From Dendrophyllia cribrosa (Eukaryota > Cnidaria > Anthozoa > Scleractinia > Dendrophylliidae), in the NCBI GenBank assembly GCA_024195265.1, contig JAJLRJ010000014.1, forward strand, positions 24,309,009 through 24,373,008: a stretch of 64,000 bases of DNA. Direction: 5' to 3'. The notes under the pieces were generated by a model. That model was not told the DNA's origin and ran no database searches. It saw nothing but the letters and a program-made list of their open reading frames with translations. This document shows positions 11,336-20,079 of this stretch, in pieces. Position 1 is the first letter of the stretch. Every line of letters begins with the position of its first letter. The position numbers and the translations under genes were made by a program.

Positions 11336-13744
11336 TTAGTTGAATGAAAAGCGTTCGTTGATTCCGTGGGGTTTGAGAGTGCCGATTTGAAAGATGATTT
11401 TTTGTTCTAGGTTTTTACGGCTTTCTGTGTTACCCTGGTGTAGGGAAAGGCCGCAGATTGTCATGTGTTGTTTAGAATGGTTAGTAAGATTAAAATGGCG
11501 CGCGACTGGTTTGGATGCGTCTTTGTCATTTTTTTCAACGTCTCGGAGATGTTCACGAAAACGGTCGCCCAGTCTCCTCCCTGTTTCGCCAATGTATATC
11601 TTTTTGCAAAAAGTACATGTAATGCAGTAGATAACATTTACGGAGGTGCATGTAAAACGATCAGTGATTTTAATAGATCGTTTGGGTCCTGTTATTTTGT
11701 CCGCGTTGTGAATGAAAGGACAAGTGTTACATCGTGTGCGTGTGCATTTGAAAGTTCCCGGTACATCGTCAGATTTCAGTGCGCTCGTAACTAGAAAGTT
11801 GCCTATGTTTTTGTCACGTTTGAATGAAATTAGTGGGGGTTGTGAAAAAATTCTGCCAGTTTCGGGGTCGTTTTGGAGTAATTTGAAATTTTTTAAAATG
11901 ATGCTTTTGACTGTGTTGTTGTGTGGGTGGAAAGTGAGGGTGAATGGAATTCTCTCGTTCTCTTCCTTCTGTGGCGTTTGTAGTGCTGACTGTCTGTCGA
12001 TCTGTTGTGCACGTTGTTGGCCCGTATTAACAACAGAGTCAGGGTACCCACGTTTCTTGAAAAACTGGCACATTTCTTCTGATTTGTTGGAAAAATCAGA
12101 GTCATCACTACATAGACGTCGAAGTCTGAGAAATTGAGAATACGGAATGGCGTTTTTAACGTGCGATGGATGTGAGGATGAATGTAACAGATAACTGTGG
12201 GAATCTGTAGGTTTGTAGTGCACACTTGTGGATAAACTGTTACCGTTGATTGAAATATTAATGTCAAGAAAAGCGACTGAGGTTTCGGAAATTTCCCAGG
12301 TATATTTTAGAGCTGGATGAAAAGTATTGACAGAAGTTATGAATTGATTAAGTTCCTCTTTACTGGAAGAGGTAGCGCCAATGCAATCATCGATGTAACG
12401 GCCGTAGAGTTCGGGTTTGGTTCCGTGGTACTGATTAAAAAATTTGTCTTCGATGTGGCCTACAAAAAGGTTAGCGTAGCTTGGTCCCATTTTGGTGCCC
12501 ATGGCGACTCCATTTACTTGTTTGTAGTAGTTTTGGGAAAATGAAAAACAGTTAAGTGTCAAAACTAATTCGGCTAAGCGGAGCAGTGTTTCTGAGCTTG
12601 GGTTTTGAATGGAGCGCTGGTCGAAAAAATATTTTAGTGCTTGAAGTCCTTCGTCATTGGGGATGACGGTATATAAAGAGGTAATGTCCATAGTGAAAAT
12701 TAATTTGTTTTCGCTGGCAAAACTGAAATCCCGGAAAATTTCGAGTGCGTGATTGGTGTCCTTAATGTACGAGGGTAGTGATTTGACAATGGGGGCCATG
12801 ATTTTGTCTAAATAGCTAGAAATTAGTTCGGTAGGACAGCTACAAGCGGAAACAATGGGTCGGCCCGGATTGTTTGGTTTATGAATTTTAGGTTTGAAAT
12901 AAACGCGTGAGGTTCTAGGAGTAGTGATGATGAGATTGTTGGCGGTAACTGGTAATTGTTGTTTAGTAATGAGGTCTTGGATAGTTTCTTTGACAATTTT
13001 TTGGTTGGTAGAAGTGAGATCTTTATCAACTTTGGCATAGAAAGCGGTGTCAGAAAGTTGCCGAAAAGCCTCTTGTCGGTAAAGGTCGGTCCGCCAAACA
13101 ACTACCGCCCCGCCTTTGTCGGCCGCTTTGATAACAATGTCGCGTCGTTTGCTAAGACTTTTGAGCGCTGCCCATTCTCCTGTTGAAAGGTTGGAAATTT
13201 TGGTGTGGCGGTTAAATTTAAGTTTTTGGACATCGTGACGACATTTTTTGACGAAAAAATCTAGAGAAGAAAACTGGCCCTCTGGGGGAGTCCATTTTGA
13301 TTTGCGAACGTTGAGTGTTTCAAAAACATCTTTTTCCGAGGTGTTAGAATTGTCTTCTTTGTCGTGGAAAAAAGCTCTTAATTGCACGCGGCGAAGGAAT
13401 TTTTCAACATCTTGTTTGACTGAAAATTCGTCGGTTTGTTTCGCTATAGGAACAAAGTTTAAACCTTTACTAAGAACGGACCTCTCTGGGTTAGAAAGCG
13501 GCAAATTTTCCGGAATGGTAACGACGCCATTGTGACTATCGAATGAATGGTCGCCGGATAATTGAGGACCTATTAACTGTTCAAGTTTTTGGGTCTTGAT
13601 TTGGTTAAGGCTGTTGAACAGTTTAGCATTGAGTTCTTGAATTTCAAAGAACTCAATTGAAATTTTCAAAGAACTCAATTGAAACTTGAAATTCAAGAAC
13701 TCAATGCTAAACTGTTCAACAGCCTTAACCAAATCAAGACCCAA
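11336..13744 (-). CDS. Penelope-like reverse transcriptase with GIY-YIG endonuclease (left copy)
   Basis: The frame is 802 codons. The first ~30 come from reading through the palindrome centre and are probably not native. The remainder has the Penelope N-terminal region (LSKGLNF), the finger motif with KIHKP and GRPIVS, RT motif A (FTMDITSLYT), motif B (AMGTKMGPSYANLF), the catalytic YIDD, then a Cys-rich link (CTRTRCNTCPF). The GIY-YIG nuclease follows (IYIGETGRRLGDRFREHL). PLEs copy their RNA at a nicked target using the RT and cut DNA with GIY-YIG. The AMGTK.xPSYANLF wording is closest to Neptune/Poseidon-type PLEs as I recall them. This copy shows no stop or frameshift and looks potentially active. 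Confidence 0.9.
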   Translation of the reverse strand: MGLDLVKAVEQFSIEFLNFKFQLSSLKISIEFFEIQELNAKLFNSLNQIKTQKLEQLIGPQLSGDHSFDSHNGVVTIPENLPLSNPERSVLSKGLNFVPIAKQTDEFSVKQDVEKFLRRVQLRAFFHDKEDNSNTSEKDVFETLNVRKSKWTPPEGQFSSLDFFVKKCRHDVQKLKFNRHTKISNLSTGEWAALKSLSKRRDIVIKAADKGGAVVVWRTDLYRQEAFRQLSDTAFYAKVDKDLTSTNQKIVKETIQDLITKQQLPVTANNLIITTPRTSRVYFKPKIHKPNNPGRPIVSACSCPTELISSYLDKIMAPIVKSLPSYIKDTNHALEIFRDFSFASENKLIFTMDITSLYTVIPNDEGLQALKYFFDQRSIQNPSSETLLRLAELVLTLNCFSFSQNYYKQVNGVAMGTKMGPSYANLFVGHIEDKFFNQYHGTKPELYGRYIDDCIGATSSSKEELNQFITSVNTFHPALKYTWEISETSVAFLDINISINGNSLSTSVHYKPTDSHSYLLHSSSHPSHVKNAIPYSQFLRLRRLCSDDSDFSNKSEEMCQFFKKRGYPDSVVNTGQQRAQQIDRQSALQTPQKEENERIPFTLTFHPHNNTVKSIILKNFKLLQNDPETGRIFSQPPLISFKRDKNIGNFLVTSALKSDDVPGTFKCTRTRCNTCPFIHNADKITGPKRSIKITDRFTCTSVNVIYCITCTFCKKIYIGETGRRLGDRFREHLRDVEKNDKDASKPVARHFNLTNHSKQHMTICGLSLHQGNTESRKNLEQKIIFQIGTLKPHGINERFSFN

Positions 13745-15997
13745 AAACTTGAACAGTTAATAGGTCCTCAATTATCCGGCGACCATTCATTCGATAGTCA
13801 CAATGGCGTCGTTACCATTCCGGAAAATTTGCCGCTTTCTAACCCAGAGAGGTCCGTTCTTAGTAAAGGTTTAAACTTTGTTCCTATAGCGAAACAAACC
13901 GACGAATTTTCAGTCAAACAAGATGTTGAAAAATTCCTTCGCCGCGTGCAATTAAGAGCTTTTTTCCACGACAAAGAAGACAATTCTAACACCTCGGAAA
14001 AAGATGTTTTTGAAACACTCAACGTTCGCAAATCAAAATGGACTCCCCCAGAGGGCCAGTTTTCTTCTCTAGATTTTTTCGTCAAAAAATGTCGTCACGA
14101 TGTCCAAAAACTTAAATTTAACCGCCACACCAAAATTTCCAACCTTTCAACAGGAGAATGGGCAGCGCTCAAAAGTCTTAGCAAACGACGCGACATTGTT
14201 ATCAAAGCGGCCGACAAAGGCGGGGCGGTAGTTGTTTGGCGGACCGACCTTTACCGACAAGAGGCTTTTCGGCAACTTTCTGACACCGCTTTCTATGCCA
14301 AAGTTGATAAAGATCTCACTTCTACCAACCAAAAAATTGTCAAAGAAACTATCCAAGACCTCATTACTAAACAACAATTACCAGTTACCGCCAACAATCT
14401 CATCATCACTACTCCTAGAACCTCACGCGTTTATTTCAAACCTAAAATTCATAAACCAAACAATCCGGGCCGACCCATTGTTTCCGCTTGTAGCTGTCCT
14501 ACCGAACTAATTTCTAGCTATTTAGACAAAATCATGGCCCCCATTGTCAAATCACTACCCTCGTACATTAAGGACACCAATCACGCACTCGAAATTTTCC
14601 GGGATTTCAGTTTTGCCAGCGAAAACAAATTAATTTTCACTATGGACATTACCTCTTTATATACCGTCATCCCCAATGACGAAGGACTTCAAGCACTAAA
14701 ATATTTTTTCGACCAGCGCTCCATTCAAAACCCAAGCTCAGAAACACTGCTCCGCTTAGCCGAATTAGTTTTGACACTTAACTGTTTTTCATTTTCCCAA
14801 AACTACTACAAACAAGTAAATGGAGTCGCCATGGGCACCAAAATGGAACCAAGCTACGCTAACCTTTTTGTAGGCCACATCGAAGACAAATTTTTTAATC
14901 AGTACCACGGAACCAAACCCGAACTCTACGGCCGTTACATCGATGATTGCATTGGCGCTACCTCTTCCAGTAAAGAGGAACTTAATCAATTCATAACTTC
15001 TGTCAATACTTTTCATCCAGCTCTAAAATATACCTGGGAAATTTCCGAAACCTCAGTCGCTTTTCTTGACATTAATATTTCAATCAACGGTAACAGTTTA
15101 TCCACAAGTGTGCACTACAAACCTACAGATTCCCACAGTTATCTGTTACATTCATCCTCACATCCATCGCACGTTAAAAACGCCATTCCGTATTCTCAAT
15201 TTCTCAGACTTCGACGTCTATGTAGTGATGACTCTGATTTTTCCAACAAATCAGAAGAAATGTGCCAGTTTTTCAAGAAACGTGGGTACCCTGACTCTGT
15301 TGTTAATACGGGCCAACAACGTGCACAACAGATCGACAGACAGTCAGCACTACAAACGCCACAGAAGGAAGAGAACGAGAGAATTCCATTCACCCTCACT
15401 TTCCACCCACACAACAACACAGTCAAAAGCATCATTTTAAAAAATTTCAAATTACTCCAAAACGACCCCGAAACTGGCAGAATTTTTTCACAACCCCCAC
15501 TAATTTCATTCAAACGTGACAAAAACATAGGCAACTTTCTAGTTACGAGCGCACTGAAATCTGACGATGTACCGGGAACTTTCAAATGCACACGCACACG
15601 ATGTAACACTTGTCCTTTCATTCACAACGCGGACAAAATAACAGGACCCAAACGATCTATTAAAATCACTGATCGTTTTACATGCACCTCCGTAAATGTT
15701 ATCTACTGCATTACATGTACTTTTTGCAAAAAGATATACATTGGCGAAACAGGGAGGAGACTGGGCGACCGTTTTCGTGAACATCTCCGAGACGTTGAAA
15801 AAAATGACAAAGACGCATCCAAACCAGTCGCGCGCCATTTTAATCTTACTAACCATTCTAAACAACACATGACAATCTGCGGCCTTTCCCTACACCAGGG
15901 TAACACAGAAAGCCGTAAAAACCTAGAACAAAAAATCATCTTTCAAATCGGCACTCTCAAACCCCACGGAATCAACGAACGCTTTTCATTCAACTAA
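13679..15997 (+). CDS. Penelope-like reverse transcriptase with GIY-YIG endonuclease (right copy)
   Basis: The 772-codon frame is colinear with the left copy and essentially identical. The one protein difference I find after the shared start is in RT motif B: MGP in the left copy is MEP here, a GGA to GAA change at about 14847. Replacing a small residue there with Glu would probably harm the polymerase (inference). The YIDD catalytic pair, Cys-rich link and GIY-YIG motif are all intact. The first ATG at 13679 lies in the central spacer, so the true start of PLE translation is uncertain. The stop TAA is followed by the 3' region that carries the ribozyme-like fold. Confidence 0.9.
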   Translation: MKLEIQELNAKLFNSLNQIKTQKLEQLIGPQLSGDHSFDSHNGVVTIPENLPLSNPERSVLSKGLNFVPIAKQTDEFSVKQDVEKFLRRVQLRAFFHDKEDNSNTSEKDVFETLNVRKSKWTPPEGQFSSLDFFVKKCRHDVQKLKFNRHTKISNLSTGEWAALKSLSKRRDIVIKAADKGGAVVVWRTDLYRQEAFRQLSDTAFYAKVDKDLTSTNQKIVKETIQDLITKQQLPVTANNLIITTPRTSRVYFKPKIHKPNNPGRPIVSACSCPTELISSYLDKIMAPIVKSLPSYIKDTNHALEIFRDFSFASENKLIFTMDITSLYTVIPNDEGLQALKYFFDQRSIQNPSSETLLRLAELVLTLNCFSFSQNYYKQVNGVAMGTKMEPSYANLFVGHIEDKFFNQYHGTKPELYGRYIDDCIGATSSSKEELNQFITSVNTFHPALKYTWEISETSVAFLDINISINGNSLSTSVHYKPTDSHSYLLHSSSHPSHVKNAIPYSQFLRLRRLCSDDSDFSNKSEEMCQFFKKRGYPDSVVNTGQQRAQQIDRQSALQTPQKEENERIPFTLTFHPHNNTVKSIILKNFKLLQNDPETGRIFSQPPLISFKRDKNIGNFLVTSALKSDDVPGTFKCTRTRCNTCPFIHNADKITGPKRSIKITDRFTCTSVNVIYCITCTFCKKIYIGETGRRLGDRFREHLRDVEKNDKDASKPVARHFNLTNHSKQHMTICGLSLHQGNTESRKNLEQKIIFQIGTLKPHGINERFSFN

Positions 15998-16087
15998 TCT
16001 ACATTTGTTTTTCACGTCACCAAATTTCCACCAATAGCGTAGCTCCACCGCTTACTATATAAAACCACACACTACCCACAATTCCTT

Positions 16088-16136
16088 GATTCGCTCCGAC
16101 GAAGGGCTAGCGCTCGAAACGTCAGCTATTTGAATC
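16088..16136 (+). ncRNA. hammerhead-ribozyme-like motif in PLE 3' region (right arm)
   Basis: The order fits a type I hammerhead. Stem I pairs GATTC with GAATC and GCT with AGC, with a TATTT bulge. The core is CCGACGA, stem II is GGGC-TAGC-GCTC, then GAAAC, and the cleavage triplet is GTC. Stem III is reduced to AC/GT with no loop, like the minimal hammerheads described for Penelope elements, thought to act mainly as dimers. One core base differs from consensus (CCGA in place of CTGA), so activity is uncertain. Confidence 0.62.
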
Positions 16137-16258
16137 TTTTTACGGTGGTTAATTTACCTTATCGACTCAGTCGATAAAACTAAATTCTCGTGTTTCATCC
16201 CCCCACCGACGCAGCACCACAGTTTCTCTAGAAACTAACCCCATTCATTTTATTCTAA

Positions 16259-17911
16259 GCTCAGCTGAGGTCATCACCATGTGCAATACACTTTTTAGGC
16301 AATTGGCATTCACGCTGGTTGTTATATTCAGTTTGCTGCTACACTGTGCTAACGAGGCCCAACCAGGTCGAAACAGCTGTCCACGGTTGCATTTTGGCTT
16401 TCAGTTTGGGCTCTATGCTGAAGTGTTCTATGTTGTATCAGCCTTGCTTACTTTATTTGTACTTATGAGAGGATTTAATTATAATGATTTCACTGATAAA
16501 CAAATTATTAGTATTTTGGAAAAAGTGTTTGCTTTTGAGAAGTGGTCACTCATGGAGGTTCAACCTAGTGGGCATCTTGTTAGTGAAGTGGTTATTTATT
16601 TTATAAAAAAATATTACAGAAAATGCTGTTTGCAAATGTCAAGGCATCAGACATTATTATTGTACGGTAATAAATAATTATGTCAGGTAAATAAATTACC
16701 ATATTAAAAACTTTTATGTGGTTTCAAACTTTTTTCTTTTTTTTTAGCATTTTTAAAATTAGCATCAACATTGTTTGGCTTTCAAACAACACACATTAAT
16801 GCACAAACATAGAAACAAACCATTGAGAACTGCCGTATCTGGACTGAATTTCAAACCTTGATCAGTACTAACACTTTTAAAGGGATAGTTTCACGGTTCG
16901 GCCCATATGCACAGATTAACATGCTTTATTCGCTCTCTTACCAATTTTATCGATGAAAAAAAAAACACTCCCATTTACTTCAATAATCACATACTATAAT
17001 AAGTCCAAACAAAGCGAAGGATGACTGAAATTCACAGAAAATTTCAATGGATTAAACCAACAAATTCAACACTGAATAAAACCTTTAACCCGAAGGATTT
17101 ATGCACATGCGCCGAACCATGAAACCCTCCCTTTGAGTAAAACAAAATGGCAAACTGATCCTTGCAGCGAAAAGTGCTACTACAATATGGTGACATAGTC
17201 CCTAGTAGGTCCCCGGGGCTCTAAAGATCTGTTACTGGAGCAAGAAGTAACATGCAAGCATGTTCGAAAGTTAGCTGCCATGTGGAAACTCAAAACCTCC
17301 ACTTTCCCTTGCTTTGAGTTTCTGCGAACCAGCTGAAATTTACTTATTGTGCTTGTGTGTTTCAATTCTACATACTATCAAATCCAAGCCCGAGACTTTA
17401 CCTCTAAAAAATCCGATCCCGAGGTTCCAAATGCTGGAAAATGTTGGGCTGATAGTACAAAAACAGCTTAAAACATGACTGAAATCTTCAATGGAAGCTG
17501 AGATTTGCGAGAAAAATTTACGAGACTTCGAGATCCAAATTATCAAAATTCAAGACTTCGAGACCTCGAAAATTATAGCGAGATTCCAATTTCAAATGCC
17601 GAGAATTTGAGACTAGGTGAATATTTTCCGAGACGCATCATTTCCGATAGACCATTCTATATCCCTCTAGTTGTTTTGCTCTAACCGACCTCCCACCCCT
17701 TGTGTCCAACTCCCCACCCCCTCAGCTTCCCATGCTGTTCCCATGGGTAAGGCAGGTAACCATTACATATTGCTGGATCATTGTTAACTGCCCATTGACC
17801 AAACCATTGGGTGGATTTTGTATCCAAGTGCTGTAAGTTCAGGTATTCGTGAGTTAAAAAGGTGCTGCTCCTCATAGTCTACATTTGATAGAAAAACAGC
17901 AGTATCGGAAA
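16259..17911. other. spacer between the PLE and the 360-residue gene
   Basis: It holds a TTAA-type miniature element at 16877-17136, a GAGACTTCGAGA-rich low-complexity patch near 17380-17630, and a fragment (17690-17775) of the C-rich minisatellite found at 59.1-60.1 kb. A 132-codon frame at 16279 has hydrophobic segments, but nothing supports it as a gene. Confidence 0.5.
16877..17136. mobile_element. miniature inverted-repeat element, family shared with 58546-58963
   Basis: The left end is TTAAAGGGATAGTTTCACGG. The right end CCGAACCATGAAACCCTCCC is its imperfect complement. The interior matches the reverse strand of the copy at 58.6-59.0 kb (TTTATGCACATGC, AATCCTTCGGGT). TTAA is seen on the left only. 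Confidence 0.75.
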
Positions 17912-18994
17912 TCAAGTGATCTTGCTCATGATCTCATGCTCAATATCCGCTAGTTCTTGCACACACTGATCTCGTCGTTTCTTTATGGTTTTAAAAATCT
18001 GTTCGTGATGTTCAGGGTACCTAACCAGATCTTCTTGAAAAGATGCAGCCACAGGCGTGAAACATTGCCGTGCATCTTCTGGGAATTCATATCCCTCAAG
18101 AGTTGTCTTGACCATGTTCTTTAAGTGGTTGATGTCATGTTGATATCGTACCACCAGTGATGAGCCTGTGGGATTTCCAATTCCTTGCAGAAGTTTTTCA
18201 AGATCTTCAATTTCTTGTTTAATGATATCTGCTGTCCGTTTTCCCTTATAAATGTCATCAATGAGACTGCTGCCATGCGAAGGCATCTGGCCAAGCTTGG
18301 ATGCGACATTGGTATGGTCACAGTGTTTCCCAGCCCTATCTTCGTCAACAAGGAATTGTCGAAGTCTTGGTTTTGGAGGCTTGTATTTCTTGGTTTTTGG
18401 TACAGGATTGTATATCAACAAATCTTCAGGTTGTTGAAGGGGTGGGACTGTAGGTAAATCCTCACAATCTCCTGACTGAACACAAGGAAGATACACAAAG
18501 CTGTGTTTTGGTTTATAACAAGCCTGCCAATCATCAGGAACTTTTTCTGTCAGCCAATCTGTCAGAGACACAAGACTTTCAGGTAAAGCCCTGTCTTGAT
18601 AAACAACTGGTACGCCACAGTGCAGTTCTGTCTCCTTTGTACCAGTGCTAGTATATCTACCCCCCTTGCAATTGTTTACATTAGCATATTCTGTTGGGAA
18701 AGAAGTAGGTCGATTGAGCGCAGCATGACCTGAAAACGGTCTCCAAGGGGTTCTTTTATTAGGCACTGTAGCTGATGTGCCTGATGTTAACCTAGCCTTG
18801 GCACTATATGCCCTTGGTTTTATTCCTGTAATAGCTTGGCTTGGTGGCCCTCTGCAACTGGCAGTATAAACACCATGTTGTGCAGCACTTGGTGGCCTCT
18901 TCACGTTGACTTTAGAGTCATAAAGACCTCTAGCAATGTCATATAGCTCAGAGTCTACGCTTGAATCACCCCATCTCTGCCTCGACATAACCAT
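17912..18994 (-). CDS. conserved-looking intronless gene, 360-residue protein of unknown function
   Basis: This is a single uninterrupted frame from ATG at 18994 to TGA. I do not recognise the family. The N-terminal third is basic and rich in Ser, Pro and Arg with no obvious fold. Residues around 140-240 are Pro-rich (LLIYNPVPKTKKYKPPKPR). The C-terminal 110 residues are predicted helical with two coiled-coil-like stretches (IIKQEIEDLEKLLQ; KKRRDQCVQELADIEHEI). No signal peptide or membrane segment is seen. The start is 340 bases from the divergent dynein start, so both genes probably share a promoter region. A cilium-related role is plausible by that association only. Codon use and length argue that it is a real gene. 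The lack of introns beside intron-rich neighbours could mean an old retrocopy. Confidence 0.75.
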   Translation of the reverse strand: MVMSRQRWGDSSVDSELYDIARGLYDSKVNVKRPPSAAQHGVYTASCRGPPSQAITGIKPRAYSAKARLTSGTSATVPNKRTPWRPFSGHAALNRPTSFPTEYANVNNCKGGRYTSTGTKETELHCGVPVVYQDRALPESLVSLTDWLTEKVPDDWQACYKPKHSFVYLPCVQSGDCEDLPTVPPLQQPEDLLIYNPVPKTKKYKPPKPRLRQFLVDEDRAGKHCDHTNVASKLGQMPSHGSSLIDDIYKGKRTADIIKQEIEDLEKLLQGIGNPTGSSLVVRYQHDINHLKNMVKTTLEGYEFPEDARQCFTPVAASFQEDLVRYPEHHEQIFKTIKKRRDQCVQELADIEHEIMSKIT

Positions 18995-19334
18995 TGGCAG
19001 ACGATATGATTGTTATGATGGGTTATAACTCAACTGACCGCCATCTTGGGCAAACAAGTATGTCGTCAATAAAAAATAAACCAATGATATTAGCTGTTAT
19101 AACAAAAAGCGGGATTTCTAAATAACCCAATCAGAGCGCTTTTTAGAAATGAACTTTACTACGGCCTCTTGCAGCCTTGCAGCCAGAAAAATGTTGATTT
19201 CATGTAAACAGAAAATTTCTTTGACCACGAAAAAGTCATTTTTCATCAGCCAATCTCATCAAAGAATGGATAAAATCAAAATCACTTCGCAAGCTTTAAC
19301 GAAGCTTTCACCAAAGCGCTATTGATAAGCACAA
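18995..19334. promoter_or_regulatory. compact bidirectional promoter region
   Basis: The 340 bases separate two divergent start codons. CCAAT boxes lie at 19081-19085, 19127-19131 and 19250-19254. A forkhead-type GTAAACA lies at 19204-19210. FOXJ1 and RFX factors drive ciliary genes in animals. I see a forkhead-like site but no convincing RFX X-box. CCAAT boxes without a clear TATA fit a bidirectional promoter. Transcription starts are not determined. Confidence 0.55.
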
Positions 19335-20038
19335 ATGGACGACCCAGATGAGCCAAGCCCCGTCGTTCCGCACAATTCTGTTGTGGACTGCCGTGATGCA
19401 TCTCCAACTAGAACTGCTGGCTTCTCTCGAAGACAACCCAGAGACGAGTTCGCTTTTCGGCAAAACCAGCCAATGAAAAGAGACACAAGCGATGGAAGAG
19501 CGGCAATTGATTCTTTGAAGTCGCGCTTATACGACAGACCTGAAAACTCTGAAGTTTTTCGAGCGATACTTCGTCCTGTTCCGCCATCTTTAGGGCAATC
19601 CGCTCAGGTAAGACGTGAAAAAAAAAAATGTATTCACCGAGACCGTACATGAAGAGTTCATTATGGAAATAGTTCTTACAAAAACGCTCCAGAGTTTAAT
19701 ATCGATAGACATTGTTTTGCAAAGAATTCAATGGTATTAAGCTTATAAGTGTAATTCAGCTTTTCGAAATTGAGCGGGATGTTGATGTCATGGAAACACG
19801 AGACGCTATATTGTTCATTTCATAATTCTACATCTGTAAGCTTACTTGGTAAAGGGGTCACCATCGCATCAAGATTAAAATCAATAAATAAACAGTCTTG
19901 AATTAGGCTTTAAATTAAACACTGTACTGATAATAATTAATACATAATAATGGCATGTGTAATGGTTTGCAGAGTGGTCCACAATAAATTAAGAAAAATC
20001 AATTATTAGATTAAATAGTTAGTAATAGTAATTGGACT

Positions 20039-20079
<41 letters not shown>

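Larger units (their letters stand above)
11128..16258. mobile_element. Penelope-like element inserted as a head-to-head inverted dimer
   Basis: The arms 11139-13647 and 13686-16194 are inverted copies (mirror sum 27333), each carrying a full RT-endonuclease ORF and the same 3' region. A 38-bp spacer at the centre holds two direct copies of CAAAGAACTCAATTGAAA. The right arm has 51 further bases (16195-16245) ending in an AGTTTC-TCTA-GAAACT hairpin; the left arm lacks them. A 13-bp sequence CATTTTATTCTAA occurs at 11128-11140 and again at 16246-16258, so the whole dimer entered as one unit. Wherever I compared the arms they are almost identical, so the insertion is young or the arms are being homogenised. 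Confidence 0.92.

Noticed and set aside
11394..15939. Many secondary frames inside the PLE arms, in mirror pairs
   Set aside because: They are shadows of the RT-endonuclease frame and appear identically in both arms.
16279..16677. 132-codon frame with hydrophobic stretches
   Set aside because: There is no recognisable domain, no splice context, and it lies in repeat-rich spacer beside the PLE. It could be chance.
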